A stretch of 64,000 nt of DNA. Origin: Clostridium sulfidigenes. GTDB taxonomy: Bacteria; Bacillota; Clostridia; Clostridiales; Clostridiaceae. A program made the position numbers and the translations under genes. Within the stretch, counting starts at the first letter, position 1, and the number at the start of each line of letters is the position of its first letter. Positions 9,759 to 18,042 of the stretch are shown here, in pieces. The notes under the pieces are model-generated. The model searched no databases. It was given only the letters and a program-made list of their open reading frames with translations, and was not told the DNA's origin. Location: assembly GCF_000732635.1 (NCBI RefSeq), contig NZ_JPMD01000017.1, positions 1-64,000 on the forward strand, in the 5' to 3' direction.

Positions 9759-10475
9759 ATGGAAAATAAAATAATTAAAAGTAAATCAATAAAAATGAAA
9801 AATATTTTTAGTATAGCTAAATATTCTTTTAGAACCTTGAGAATTATGTATTTAATAGAAGCTATTATTCTAGTTTTAGCTCTTGGGTCAAGTTCATTTT
9901 TGTCTAAGTTCACTCAAGGGTTAGATCTAATACCAGCTGTTTCAATTCTTATCGCTACAAATTTTATAGCTCATATAATAATATTTTCTATGCAATTATC
10001 AAAGGAATATGGGCGACTTTTATTTTTAACTCCTATATCTGGTATAGATTTTATTCTAGGTAATCTTTTAGAATTAATTTTTATAAATCTTTTTATTACT
10101 ATAATTGTAGCTTTAGGTGCTATGGTTAACTCTGGCAATTTTCCATCCATAGTTCTTAATATTTCATTATCTATGTCCTTAGGTACTATTATAAGTTATT
10201 TAATTATAACTGCATTAATCGCAATACTAGGTTCCTATATTAGAAGCACTGCTTTATGTGTATTGGCTGTAATAGGTGCTAGTATTGTTGGAAATATTAT
10301 TTACTCCTTTATAGCTAATTTAATATTATACTTTTTACCTTATATGTATATGACCATAGGTAAATATGGAGCTATTGAATTAGATATATTTGCAATAATT
10401 ATAGATATATTAGCCCTAATTATACTTCAAATAGTTGCTGCCAATAGAATAGACAAAAAACTAGATATAATTTAA
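9759..10475 (+). CDS. ABC transporter membrane protein (YtrC/D-like)
   Basis: Hydrophobic protein of 238 residues with about six membrane segments, the presumed permease for the preceding ATPase. An in-frame GTG at 9750 would directly follow the ATPase stop, but AGGTG covering that GTG is perfectly spaced (6 nt) before ATG 9759, so the ATG is preferred. It lies between the ATPase and lipoprotein genes of the operon. No recognisable catalytic motif is present; assignment rests on hydrophobicity and context. Confidence 0.78.
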   Translation: MENKIIKSKSIKMKNIFSIAKYSFRTLRIMYLIEAIILVLALGSSSFLSKFTQGLDLIPAVSILIATNFIAHIIIFSMQLSKEYGRLLFLTPISGIDFILGNLLELIFINLFITIIVALGAMVNSGNFPSIVLNISLSMSLGTIISYLIITALIAILGSYIRSTALCVLAVIGASIVGNIIYSFIANLILYFLPYMYMTIGKYGAIELDIFAIIIDILALIILQIVAANRIDKKLDII

Positions 10476-10503
10476 TTAATTTATTAAAATAGAGGTGTTT
10501 TTT

Positions 10504-11418
10504 ATGAAGAAGAAACTTTTTATTATAATTCCTACTCTAATACTTACGACTACTCTTCTTGTGGGTTGTAATGTAGAGTTTGGTGTGAAATCTCGACCTA
10601 AGAATAGTAATTCAGTGAATTTTAATAATGATAAATTATTTGGGAATCTAGGTACAGACTTTCTAGATAATTTAGATGATATTAGTAATAACTTTGATGA
10701 CTTTGATAATAATGGAAATTTAACCACCTATGATGAAGACATATCCAAAACCATTCCTATGAAAAATATAGAAGATATAGATATTGAAATCCATGCTTCT
10801 AATGTAAATATTAACTCTGTTGATAGTTCAGATTTTACTATAACTTGCAGGGGATCTAGTTCCTTTGTAGATAAAACCACAATTGATGTTATAGGAAATA
10901 CCCTCAACATTAAAGAACATGGTTTAAATTCTTCTATAAACTTAGGCTTTTTTAATAAATCTACATCTAGAGAAATTACTATTAATATTCCTAAAGATTT
11001 TAATAAGGATTTAGAATTACATGGTGGTGCTGGTAACATTTCTATTAATGGAATAAATATTAATAAATTAAAGGTTGAAGGTGGTGCTGGAAATCTTACC
11101 TTGAAAGATATAGTTTTTCAAGATCTAAAGCTTGAACAAGGAGTTGGAAATACAACCATAGATCTTTCTAGCAAATGTGGTGATATAGATATTGATGGTG
11201 GTGTAGGTAATCTTTCCATTATCTTTGCTGAAGTTGGAGGAGACTTAACTTATGATGGTGGTGTAGGTAAAACTGTTATATCTATTCCAAATAATTCTCC
11301 TGTAAAGCTAGCTACTTCTACTGGTATAGGTAGCATAGATATAAATGCCAAAACTTCTGGTGAAGATATATACACCTTTGATCTAAATGTAGGAGTAGGT
11401 AATCTGATTGTAAACTAA
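10504..11418 (+). CDS. Lipoprotein with DUF4097-like beta-repeat domain
   Basis: 304-residue surface lipoprotein. The signal peptide ends in a lipobox, LLVGC, within the first 25 residues. The body is a run of short beta-helix turns with repeated GGAGN/GGVGN motifs (about residues 175-300), as in DUF4097/adhesin-like domains found next to envelope-stress systems. An in-frame GTG at 10495 overlaps the ribosome site GAGGTG, so ATG 10504 is the likelier start. Fourth gene of the YtrA operon; probably an extracellular envelope sensor or shield, by inference. Confidence 0.8.
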   Translation: MKKKLFIIIPTLILTTTLLVGCNVEFGVKSRPKNSNSVNFNNDKLFGNLGTDFLDNLDDISNNFDDFDNNGNLTTYDEDISKTIPMKNIEDIDIEIHASNVNINSVDSSDFTITCRGSSSFVDKTTIDVIGNTLNIKEHGLNSSINLGFFNKSTSREITINIPKDFNKDLELHGGAGNISINGININKLKVEGGAGNLTLKDIVFQDLKLEQGVGNTTIDLSSKCGDIDIDGGVGNLSIIFAEVGGDLTYDGGVGKTVISIPNNSPVKLATSTGIGSIDINAKTSGEDIYTFDLNVGVGNLIVN

Positions 11419-11446
11419 CTAATTTATCATAAAATAACGTAGTGTG

Positions 11447-11522
11447 AAAAAATATTGAGCAAGTACTTATATTATTAAGGCTAAAACGCCTCGTAATATT
11501 AAAGTACATGCTCAATATTTTA
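11447..11522 (+). terminator. Long hairpin terminator after the YtrA-type operon
   Basis: AAAATATTGAGCA and TGCTCAATATTTT bracket a 76-bp segment whose inner parts (AGTACTT with AAGTAC, AGGC with GCCT) also pair, giving a nearly continuous extended hairpin. It probably terminates transcription from both sides; the opposing atoE gene ends at 11612. Confidence 0.65.
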
Positions 11523-11611
11523 TTTAAGATTATTTATATATTTTTATAAAAGTCCTTTGTATTATATTGTAGACAGCATTTATTCTAAGTATGTAGATTT
11601 ATAACATAATT

Positions 11612-12973
11612 CTACATACCTATAACAGTAAGGCCTACTGCAATTATCACTCCTGAGTATAATAAATCTATTATACAATATCCCATAATATCCTTTGCTC
11701 CTAGACCTGCTATTCCAAGTGCTGGCAAAGCCCAGAATGGTTGAATCATATTTGTCCACGCATCTCCCCAAGCAATTGACATTGCTGTTTTAGCCGTACT
11801 TACTCCAAGTTTTGCTCCAGCTGGCATCATGATAGGCGCTTGTACAGCCCATTGTCCACCACCAGATGGTACAAAGAAATTAACTAATCCTGCACTTAAA
11901 AATGAGAACATTGGGAATGTAACTTTATTAGAAATAGTTACAAACACATTTGACATTAACACAGCTAAAGATATCCCCTCTGCATTTGCTCCTGTCATCA
12001 TTCCCATTATACCTGCATAAAATGGAAACTGAAGTAATATAGGACCAGCTCCTTTAGCTCCATCCATTAAAGCATTTATAAATCTCTTAGGAGTTCCATG
12101 TAACAAAATACCTAAGAATAAAAATATAAAGTTTACTATGTTAAGGTTTAAATTAAATCCGGAAGTAATAAAATAATATATTATATAGGTAAATCCCATT
12201 ATTGAAATTAACCAAGTAACTATCTTACTATTTTCTAACTTATCAGCTGGAGTCATATTTTCTTTTGGCATCTCTACAAACACTTCTTCATCCTCTAATA
12301 ATCCTTTATCTATAACTACAACACTGCCCTTATCTGGGTGCATTGCTCTATTTATAAGTGGTAGAGTTACTACTAAAACGCCTACTATAACTAGATTAAA
12401 TATTGAAAATATAGTCTCACTAGTTGGTACTCCTGCAGCACTTACTGCTCCTGCTGTAGCTTTAACTAAAGATTCTCCACCAGTAGCAAGAGTTAATGGA
12501 ATTGATGCTGATAGTCCAGCATGCCATAATAAGAAACCTGAATAAGCTGAAGCTATTAGAAGTCTATAGTCAACACCATCTACTTCCTTTGCAAGTTCTT
12601 TTGCAAATATTGCTCCTATAACTAATCCAAATCCCCAGTTTAATATACATGCTATAGAAGATACAAAAGTAACTAATAAGATTGCTTGGGTTGGTGTTTT
12701 GGGTATTCTAGCCAGTTTCTTTGTGATTTTTTTAAATGCTGGTGCACTAGCTAAGGTATGACCAAAAACAAGAACCAATGCCATTTGCATTGCAAATGCT
12801 AATAAACTCCAAAATCCATTTGTCCAATGAATAATCATAGATAATGGAGATTGTCCTGTGAATAAAACACCTGAAATAAAGATTATGAAAGTTAAAATGA
12901 TACAAAATAAAAATGGATCTGGTAGGTAATTTTGAACTAATTTAACGCAACCATTTGTAAATTTTTTAAACAT
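11612..12973 (-). CDS. atoE: Short-chain fatty acid transporter, AtoE family
   Basis: 453-residue integral membrane protein with about 12 hydrophobic helices, matching the AtoE/short-chain fatty acid permease family. Conserved loops such as FFVPSGGGQWAVQAP (about 370-385) and the small N-terminal cytoplasmic stretch are present. In butyrate-forming clostridia it may move acetoacetate, butyrate or similar acids. It stands alone, facing the YtrA operon. The start ATG follows a G-rich AAGGGGGAAAG site. Confidence 0.88.
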   Translation of the reverse strand: MFKKFTNGCVKLVQNYLPDPFLFCIILTFIIFISGVLFTGQSPLSMIIHWTNGFWSLLAFAMQMALVLVFGHTLASAPAFKKITKKLARIPKTPTQAILLVTFVSSIACILNWGFGLVIGAIFAKELAKEVDGVDYRLLIASAYSGFLLWHAGLSASIPLTLATGGESLVKATAGAVSAAGVPTSETIFSIFNLVIVGVLVVTLPLINRAMHPDKGSVVVIDKGLLEDEEVFVEMPKENMTPADKLENSKIVTWLISIMGFTYIIYYFITSGFNLNLNIVNFIFLFLGILLHGTPKRFINALMDGAKGAGPILLQFPFYAGIMGMMTGANAEGISLAVLMSNVFVTISNKVTFPMFSFLSAGLVNFFVPSGGGQWAVQAPIMMPAGAKLGVSTAKTAMSIAWGDAWTNMIQPFWALPALGIAGLGAKDIMGYCIIDLLYSGVIIAVGLTVIGM

Positions 12974-13497
12974 TTTCTTTCCCCCTTAATAAATATATGG
13001 ATTTCTTTATATCAGCAAATAGTTATATTTTTTATGTAGCTATTTGTTGCTATCAATTATATTGCTTTCATTTGAATAGTTAAATTTTTAACTATATTGG
13101 TTGTACCATATTTTTATACATGAACATTATTCTACTTAAACACATGTATACCCAATCCATGTTTAGTATACCATATTTTCAATATTTTTTAAATATACAT
13201 ATTACTTTTTTTTAAATTTTATTACTTATTAATACATATATAATACTTTTTTCATACAACTTAATACATAGTTCTTTATTTTATTAATACATGGAGTGAG
13301 TATATTCTATTACTATATTTTTCAATATAACCACTTAAATTTTAAAATTGAATATCCATTAAATTCATTAAATATTATTTTGTAATTTGAGTAAACTATA
13401 TAGAAAATAGAATTAATTTTTACTTTTATTTTTTATAATGATTTCTACTATATGATACTAAATTTCATTTAAAATAATTTTATGGGAGGCGATTTTT
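12974..13497. other. AT-rich intergenic region with one dyad
   Basis: Non-coding stretch between divergent atoE and the small helical protein gene. An interrupted dyad (AGCAAATAG near 13015 with CTATTTGTTGCT near 13041) lies close upstream of atoE and could be an operator. TATAAT near 13435 may serve the rightward gene. No ORF with a ribosome site was found. Confidence 0.35.
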
Positions 13498-13779
13498 ATG
13501 AATAAAATAGGTGATGAAGTTAAAAAAGGTATGAATAAAGTTACTAGTGAAGTTACGGATATGTATAATGAAGTTAAAATTCAGTATGGTGAAAAAAAGG
13601 AAGATATTAAAGAATTTATTTCAAATAAGAAATTTGTTCACGACCTTAAAAATCAAATGAAAGATGAAGTTAGAGAAGAAGGTCAATTAGCTAAAAACCT
13701 GTACAATAAAGCTATGGTTGGAGGAAAAACAATAGCTAAAGAATTAAAAAATGATGTGAAAAATCAAATGAAGAACTAA
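13498..13779 (+). CDS. Small charged helical protein
   Basis: 93 residues, rich in Lys, Glu, Asp and Asn, with no Cys and no membrane segment. The repeating pattern predicts a nearly continuous amphipathic helix, as in LEA-like or apolipoprotein-like stress proteins. GGGAGG precedes the ATG at proper distance, and a strong hairpin follows, so it is a real single-gene unit. Family not recognised; a general stress or stationary-phase role is only a guess. Confidence 0.7.
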   Translation: MNKIGDEVKKGMNKVTSEVTDMYNEVKIQYGEKKEDIKEFISNKKFVHDLKNQMKDEVREEGQLAKNLYNKAMVGGKTIAKELKNDVKNQMKN

Positions 13780-13797
13780 TAAACATGAAAGTTAATT

Positions 13798-13842
13798 TAG
13801 GTCTATACTGATATAACTACTTTATATATCAATATAGACCTA
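13798..13842. terminator. Bidirectional terminator
   Basis: TAGGTCTATA, TTGATATA-type arms and TATAGACCTA form a long hairpin between the plus-strand small gene and the minus-strand BFD-like gene, with U-rich flanks on both sides. Confidence 0.75.
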
Positions 13843-13856
13843 AAAATTTCTATTAA

Positions 13857-14033
13857 TTATTTTTTTACTTCTTGAAGAATTTCTTCTATTTCACTAATAC
13901 ATCCTCCACAAACAGTTCCTGCTCCTGTAGCTTCCATTATATCATCTACAGTCTTAGCACCATCTTCAATGGCTTTCTTTATAGTATTATAGTCTACATC
14001 TTGACAAGTACATATAATTCTATTTTCTGACAT
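13857..14033 (-). CDS. Single-domain BFD-like [2Fe-2S] protein
   Basis: 58 residues, one complete BFD-like [2Fe-2S]-binding domain. The minus-strand reading gives a CTC pair at residues 8-10 and CGGC at 42-45, together the four cluster ligands, within the motif ATGAGTVCGGC. AGGAGGAAAAATAA precedes the ATG, and a terminator lies 15 bp behind the stop. Bacterioferritin-associated ferredoxins use this fold for iron release; stand-alone copies in clostridia have no fixed partner. A two-domain paralogue is encoded 160 bp upstream. Confidence 0.85.
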   Translation of the reverse strand: MSENRIICTCQDVDYNTIKKAIEDGAKTVDDIMEATGAGTVCGGCISEIEEILQEVKK

Positions 14034-14192
14034 TTATTTTTCCTCCTTAATATAGACATATATGATTAACATAATTAATCATATATAATGTAATTATTCT
14101 ATAATAGTATTACTATAAATCACATTTCAATACACTATATTTTTAGATTTTAGATTTACAGCCAATGAAATTGTTTGTAACATTAAAACATA

Positions 14193-14513
14193 TTATTTAT
14201 TTGATTCAATTAAACTCTCAATAACACATTTACATTTTCCACATGCTGTTCCTGCCCCTGTAGTTACACCTACTTTTTCTACGGTAGTATCTCCATTTTG
14301 TATTGCTTTTACCACCTCTTCGGTAGAAACATTTCTACATGTACATACATCACCTAATATTTTTTCAATTCTTTCAATACATCCTCCGCAAACATCTCCT
14401 GCTCCTGTAGCAGCCTGAATATCTTGTACTGTTCTAGCCCCTTGAGCCATAGCTTCTCTTACTTGAGCATAAGTAACTCCATTACATAAACATACGATTT
14501 GTTCTAGTGACAT
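14193..14513 (-). CDS. Tandem BFD-like [2Fe-2S] protein
   Basis: 106 residues containing two BFD-like domains in tandem. Domain 1 has CLC near residues 8-10 and CGGC near 42; domain 2 has CTC near 57 and CGKC near 91. Each contains the ATGAG/TTGAG turn before its second Cys pair, so two [2Fe-2S] clusters are expected. AGGAGGAATATGAA precedes the ATG. It lies upstream of the single-domain paralogue on the same strand. Possible roles are Fe-S relay or iron handling; partner unknown. Confidence 0.85.
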   Translation of the reverse strand: MSLEQIVCLCNGVTYAQVREAMAQGARTVQDIQAATGAGDVCGGCIERIEKILGDVCTCRNVSTEEVVKAIQNGDTTVEKVGVTTGAGTACGKCKCVIESLIESNK

Positions 14514-14720
14514 TTCATATTCCTCCTTAAATCTCTTATTTATATATTTCCATTATAACCTAATAGTTTTTATTAATCAATATTTATTATTATATATTCA
14601 CTATTCATCGTCCATGGTTGATGTAGCTACAATTCTATTCTTTGTTATTTTTAATAATATATTCAGTATAGAATTTATTTGCGCCTGCCGGAAATTTAAA
14701 GAGTTCTTCCTTTCTATTCA

Positions 14721-14749
14721 TTGACAACCTTTCTCAACTATGATAAAGT
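14721..14749 (+). promoter_or_regulatory. Sigma-A promoter of the corrinoid-uptake operon
   Basis: TTGACA (14721-14726), a 17-bp spacer and TAAAGT (14744-14749) stand about 30 bp upstream of the cobalamin aptamer. Confidence 0.75.
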
Positions 14750-14779
14750 ATGGATTGTTGAAATATAATAACATATGAA

Positions 14780-14928
14780 TGATATTGGTTTTCAAAGGAA
14801 GATGGATGAAATTTCCACACAGTACCGCTACTGTAATTAGGGAATATTAATTATTTATACCACTGAACTTTTGTTTGGGAAGGTTAATTAATATAATGAT
14901 CTATAAGTCAGGATACTTACCAATATTA
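14780..14928 (+). ncRNA. Cobalamin riboswitch
   Basis: A short closing stem (GATATTGGT with ACCAATATT) surrounds the conserved cobalamin-aptamer blocks: the B12-box-like segment CACAG-ACCGCTACTGTAA (14817-14836), GGGAA, CCACTG, GGGAAGG, and AAGTCAGGATAC near 14906. The following genes encode a corrinoid-type ABC importer. It is a compact, somewhat divergent version. Confidence 0.88.
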
Positions 14929-15011
14929 AAAATATCGATACTCTTCGAGTAAAGAGTGATATTTGCCATGACAACTATACTTTTATTGTCTATGGTTTTA
15001 TCAAGAGTATC
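14929..15011 (+). promoter_or_regulatory. Expression platform of the cobalamin riboswitch
   Basis: Mutually exclusive hairpins are visible. AAATATC/GATATTT enclosing ACTCTT/AAAGAGT (14929-14964), and CCAT-GACA with TGTC-ATGG followed by TTTTAT (14966-15000), could act as terminator. GATACTCTT (14937-14945) can instead pair with AAGAGTATC (15003-15011). Which form is ligand-bound is inferred. Confidence 0.6.
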
Positions 15012-15074
15012 CTTATATTCATACAAATTATAATATTTAACTGATTATAATTATAATGTTAAAGGAGAATTACA

Positions 15075-16100
15075 ATGAAACACTTAAAAAAAATCACTTC
15101 ACTTCTATTGAGCTTATTACTTATCCTTAGTCTAGTAGGTTGTAGTAATAACAAATCTGATAAAAACACTTCTTCTGAGAAATCTAATTCATCTAAAAAC
15201 GAATCTAAAGATTCTCATTATCCAGTAACAATTGAAACTTATAACTTCACAAAAGAACCTATAAAACTAACTTTTCATAAAGCACCTGAAAAAGTTTTTG
15301 CTGTATATCAAAACTCTATAGAAACTCTTCTTGCTTTAGGTCTTGAAGATAAAATAGTAGCTGCTGCTGGTCTTGACCATCCTGTAAAAGAAGAATACAA
15401 ATCTGCTTTTGAAAAAGTTAATTATTTAAAGGAATTTACTCCTTCAAAAGAAACTGTAGTTATGTCTGAACCTGACTTCATTCTTGGCTGGTATTCACTT
15501 TTTAAGGATAAAAATCTTGGTGATGTATCTTATTGGAATGATAATGGTACTAATACATATATGTCTTTAAATAGTGGTGTTGCTGAAGAGAAAACTATTG
15601 ATAATGAAATTACTGATATATTAAACTTAGGAAAAATTTTCAATGTTGAAGATAAAGCACAAGCTCTAGTGAATAAAATTACTGAAGCCGCTGAAAATAC
15701 TGCTAATTCAGTTAAAGATAAAGAAAAGCAAAATGCTTTAGTTGTAGAATTCTTTGATGATAAAATCAGCACTTATGGAGCTAGCACTTTAGCTGGTGAT
15801 ATGATAACAAAACTTGGAGCTAATTTATTAAATCCCGAAGGAAACAGTATTGGTAAAGAAGACTTAATAACTCTTAACCCTGATTGTATATTTGTAGTTT
15901 ATATGGATAGAGGCGATGAAAACATTCCTCAACAAGAAGTAGATAAAATTTTAAAAGATGAATCTCTTCAAACACTTTCAGCTATTAAAAATAAAAGAGT
16001 ATATCCTATATCTTTAGGAGAAATGTATTCTAGTGGCATCAGAACTATAGATGGAATAAATACTTTCTCTGAAGGTTTATATGGAACTTTAGGTAAGTAG
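15075..16100 (+). CDS. btuF: Corrinoid ABC transporter substrate-binding lipoprotein
   Basis: 341 residues. The signal peptide ends in the lipobox LVGC near residue 23, followed by a Ser/Lys/Asn linker and a FecB/BtuF-type periplasmic-binding fold from about residue 55. It captures substrate outside the membrane and passes it to the permease encoded next. The fold alone does not separate iron-siderophore from B12 transporters; the cobalamin riboswitch in front makes a corrinoid the likely cargo. AAAGGAG lies before the ATG. The permease gene starts 5 bp after its stop. Confidence 0.88.
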   Translation: MKHLKKITSLLLSLLLILSLVGCSNNKSDKNTSSEKSNSSKNESKDSHYPVTIETYNFTKEPIKLTFHKAPEKVFAVYQNSIETLLALGLEDKIVAAAGLDHPVKEEYKSAFEKVNYLKEFTPSKETVVMSEPDFILGWYSLFKDKNLGDVSYWNDNGTNTYMSLNSGVAEEKTIDNEITDILNLGKIFNVEDKAQALVNKITEAAENTANSVKDKEKQNALVVEFFDDKISTYGASTLAGDMITKLGANLLNPEGNSIGKEDLITLNPDCIFVVYMDRGDENIPQQEVDKILKDESLQTLSAIKNKRVYPISLGEMYSSGIRTIDGINTFSEGLYGTLGK

Positions 16101-16105
16101 TAATT

Positions 16106-17197
16106 ATGATGATTAAAAATAAAAATTTACACGAAGCTAGATATTCTAATATTTTTAAGAGAATGCCTATTTATATAGGTACTTCTCTTGTTCTTTTAAT
16201 AATACTTATTCTTTCAATAGGACTAGCTGTTACTATTGGCTCAGTAAATATATCCATGAAAGAAGTATATGGGATTATTCTTTATAAACTTTTTAATATA
16301 GGTGAGATCTCTACAAGTGCTGCTAAAATAGATGTTATATGGTTGATTAGAATGCCTAGAACAGTTTTAGCTATAGCCGTTGGAATGGGATTATCCGTAA
16401 TTGGAATTGTAATGCAAGCCATTGTTAAAAACCCGTTAGCCGACCCCTATATTTTAGGAATATCTTCTGGAGCATCCCTTGGGGCTACTTTAGCAATTCT
16501 ACTCGGTATTGGCGCAAGTTTAGGTAGCAGTTATATTGGAATAATGGGATTTATAGGCGCTTTTTCTATCTCAATGCTAGTTTTAATGCTTTCTAATATA
16601 GGTGGAAGAACGAATTCTGTAAAATTACTTCTTTCCGGAATGGCTCTCAGCTCTGTATGTAGTGCATTTTCAAGCTTTATAGTTTATATTACCAATGATT
16701 CTCAAGGAATGAAAAACATTAGTTTTTGGCTTATGGGTAGTTTAGCTGGTGCTAATTGGAATGAAATTTCTTTTATACTCCCTATTATTTTTATAGGAAC
16801 ATTATTCTTTATGACCCAATATAGAACTCTAAACCTAATGCTTTTAGGTGATGAAGTATCTGTTACTTTAGGTACTGATTTACATAGATTTAGAATCATT
16901 TATTTAATTATTACTTCTTTAATGATTGGTGTAATAGTATATTCCTCAGGTATGATTGGATTTATTGGACTTATAATCCCCCATATAGTTAGAATACTAT
17001 TTGGTACAGATCATAAAAAAATAATTCCTATAGGAGCTATACTAGGTGCAATATTTCTAATTTGGGCAGATGTACTATCTAGAATTATAATAAAAGGCAC
17101 CGAGGTTCCAATTGGTATATTAATTTCTATGGTAGGTGCGCCTTGCTTTGTATCGCTTATGATAAAAAAATCCTATGGATTTGGAGGTAGCAATTAA
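16106..17197 (+). CDS. btuC: Corrinoid ABC transporter permease (FecCD/BtuC family)
   Basis: 363 residues with about ten membrane helices, FecCD family. Characteristic segments are present, including NPLADPYILGISSGASLGA (near 110-128) and FIGLIIPHIVR near 285. It makes the channel for the binding protein and ATPase encoded on either side. Its stop overlaps the next ATG, coupling translation. Substrate assignment to corrinoids follows the riboswitch. Confidence 0.9.
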   Translation: MMIKNKNLHEARYSNIFKRMPIYIGTSLVLLIILILSIGLAVTIGSVNISMKEVYGIILYKLFNIGEISTSAAKIDVIWLIRMPRTVLAIAVGMGLSVIGIVMQAIVKNPLADPYILGISSGASLGATLAILLGIGASLGSSYIGIMGFIGAFSISMLVLMLSNIGGRTNSVKLLLSGMALSSVCSAFSSFIVYITNDSQGMKNISFWLMGSLAGANWNEISFILPIIFIGTLFFMTQYRTLNLMLLGDEVSVTLGTDLHRFRIIYLIITSLMIGVIVYSSGMIGFIGLIIPHIVRILFGTDHKKIIPIGAILGAIFLIWADVLSRIIIKGTEVPIGILISMVGAPCFVSLMIKKSYGFGGSN

Positions 17198-17961
17198 TGC
17201 ATATTTCAACAGAAAACATAAAAGTTAAAATTGGTGATACTGATATTCTAAAGGGTATTAATATTAATGCTAATAATAAAGAATTCATAGGAATTATTGG
17301 ACCAAATGGTAGTGGTAAGTCTACCTTATTAAAGTGTATCTATAGAAACTTAAAACCCAATAGTGGCATAATAAAATTAGATGATATTGACTTAAGTAAA
17401 ATTACAGTAAGAGAAAGCTCTAAAAAATTAGCTGTTCTTTCTCAACATAATAATTATAATTTTGATTTTTCTGTAAAAGATATATTACTCATGGGTAGGT
17501 CTCCACATAAAAAATTTTTAGATAGAGATACAAAAGAGGACTACGATATAATTTATGATGCCTTAGATAAAGTAGGAATGGTAAATTTTATAAATAGAAG
17601 CTTTTTAACTCTTTCCGGTGGTGAACAACAACGTATTATTCTTGCTAGAGCATTAGCACAACAAACTGAATGTTTGATCTTGGATGAGCCAACTAATCAT
17701 TTAGATATAAAATATCAAATTCAGCTTATGAGTATTGTAAAAAATCTTAACATAGAAGTAGTGGCTGCAATTCATGATTTAAATATTGCAGCAATGTATT
17801 GTGACAAACTTTATGTTTTAAAAGAAGGTATAATCGTTGCTTATGGTACACCTAAAGAAATTCTTACTTCTAAGTTAATTAAAGATGTTTATGGAGTTGA
17901 CTCAGTGATTATAGAAAATCCTACAACTACTTTATTAAATATTTGTTATAACCCTATGTAA
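17197..17961 (+). CDS. btuD: Corrinoid ABC transporter ATP-binding protein
   Basis: 254-residue ATPase of the FecE/BtuD type. Walker A GPNGSGKST near residue 33, Q-loop, signature LSGGEQQR near 140, Walker B CLILDEP near 159, and the H-loop in AAIHDLN near 190 are all intact. Last gene of the cobalamin-controlled operon, followed by a strong terminator. The imported corrinoid would serve enzymes such as the B12-dependent MetH encoded at 29-31 kb. Confidence 0.9.
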   Translation: MHISTENIKVKIGDTDILKGININANNKEFIGIIGPNGSGKSTLLKCIYRNLKPNSGIIKLDDIDLSKITVRESSKKLAVLSQHNNYNFDFSVKDILLMGRSPHKKFLDRDTKEDYDIIYDALDKVGMVNFINRSFLTLSGGEQQRIILARALAQQTECLILDEPTNHLDIKYQIQLMSIVKNLNIEVVAAIHDLNIAAMYCDKLYVLKEGIIVAYGTPKEILTSKLIKDVYGVDSVIIENPTTTLLNICYNPM

Positions 17962-17962
17962 C

Positions 17963-18000
17963 AATAAAGGGTATCTCCACAACTTGAGATACCCTTTATT
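17963..18000. terminator. Bidirectional terminator
   Basis: AATAAAGGGTATCTC and GAGATACCCTTTATT form a 15-bp stem between the plus-strand importer operon and the minus-strand chemoreceptor gene. U-rich sequence follows on the plus side. Confidence 0.85.
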
Positions 18001-18042
18001 TTATCCATAATTTATTTCATTATTATAGTCTAAAAAATATTT

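Noticed and set aside
9605-9913. Minus-strand ORF across the ABC ATPase/permease junction
   Set aside because: Overlaps two coupled real genes on the other strand and has no ribosome site.
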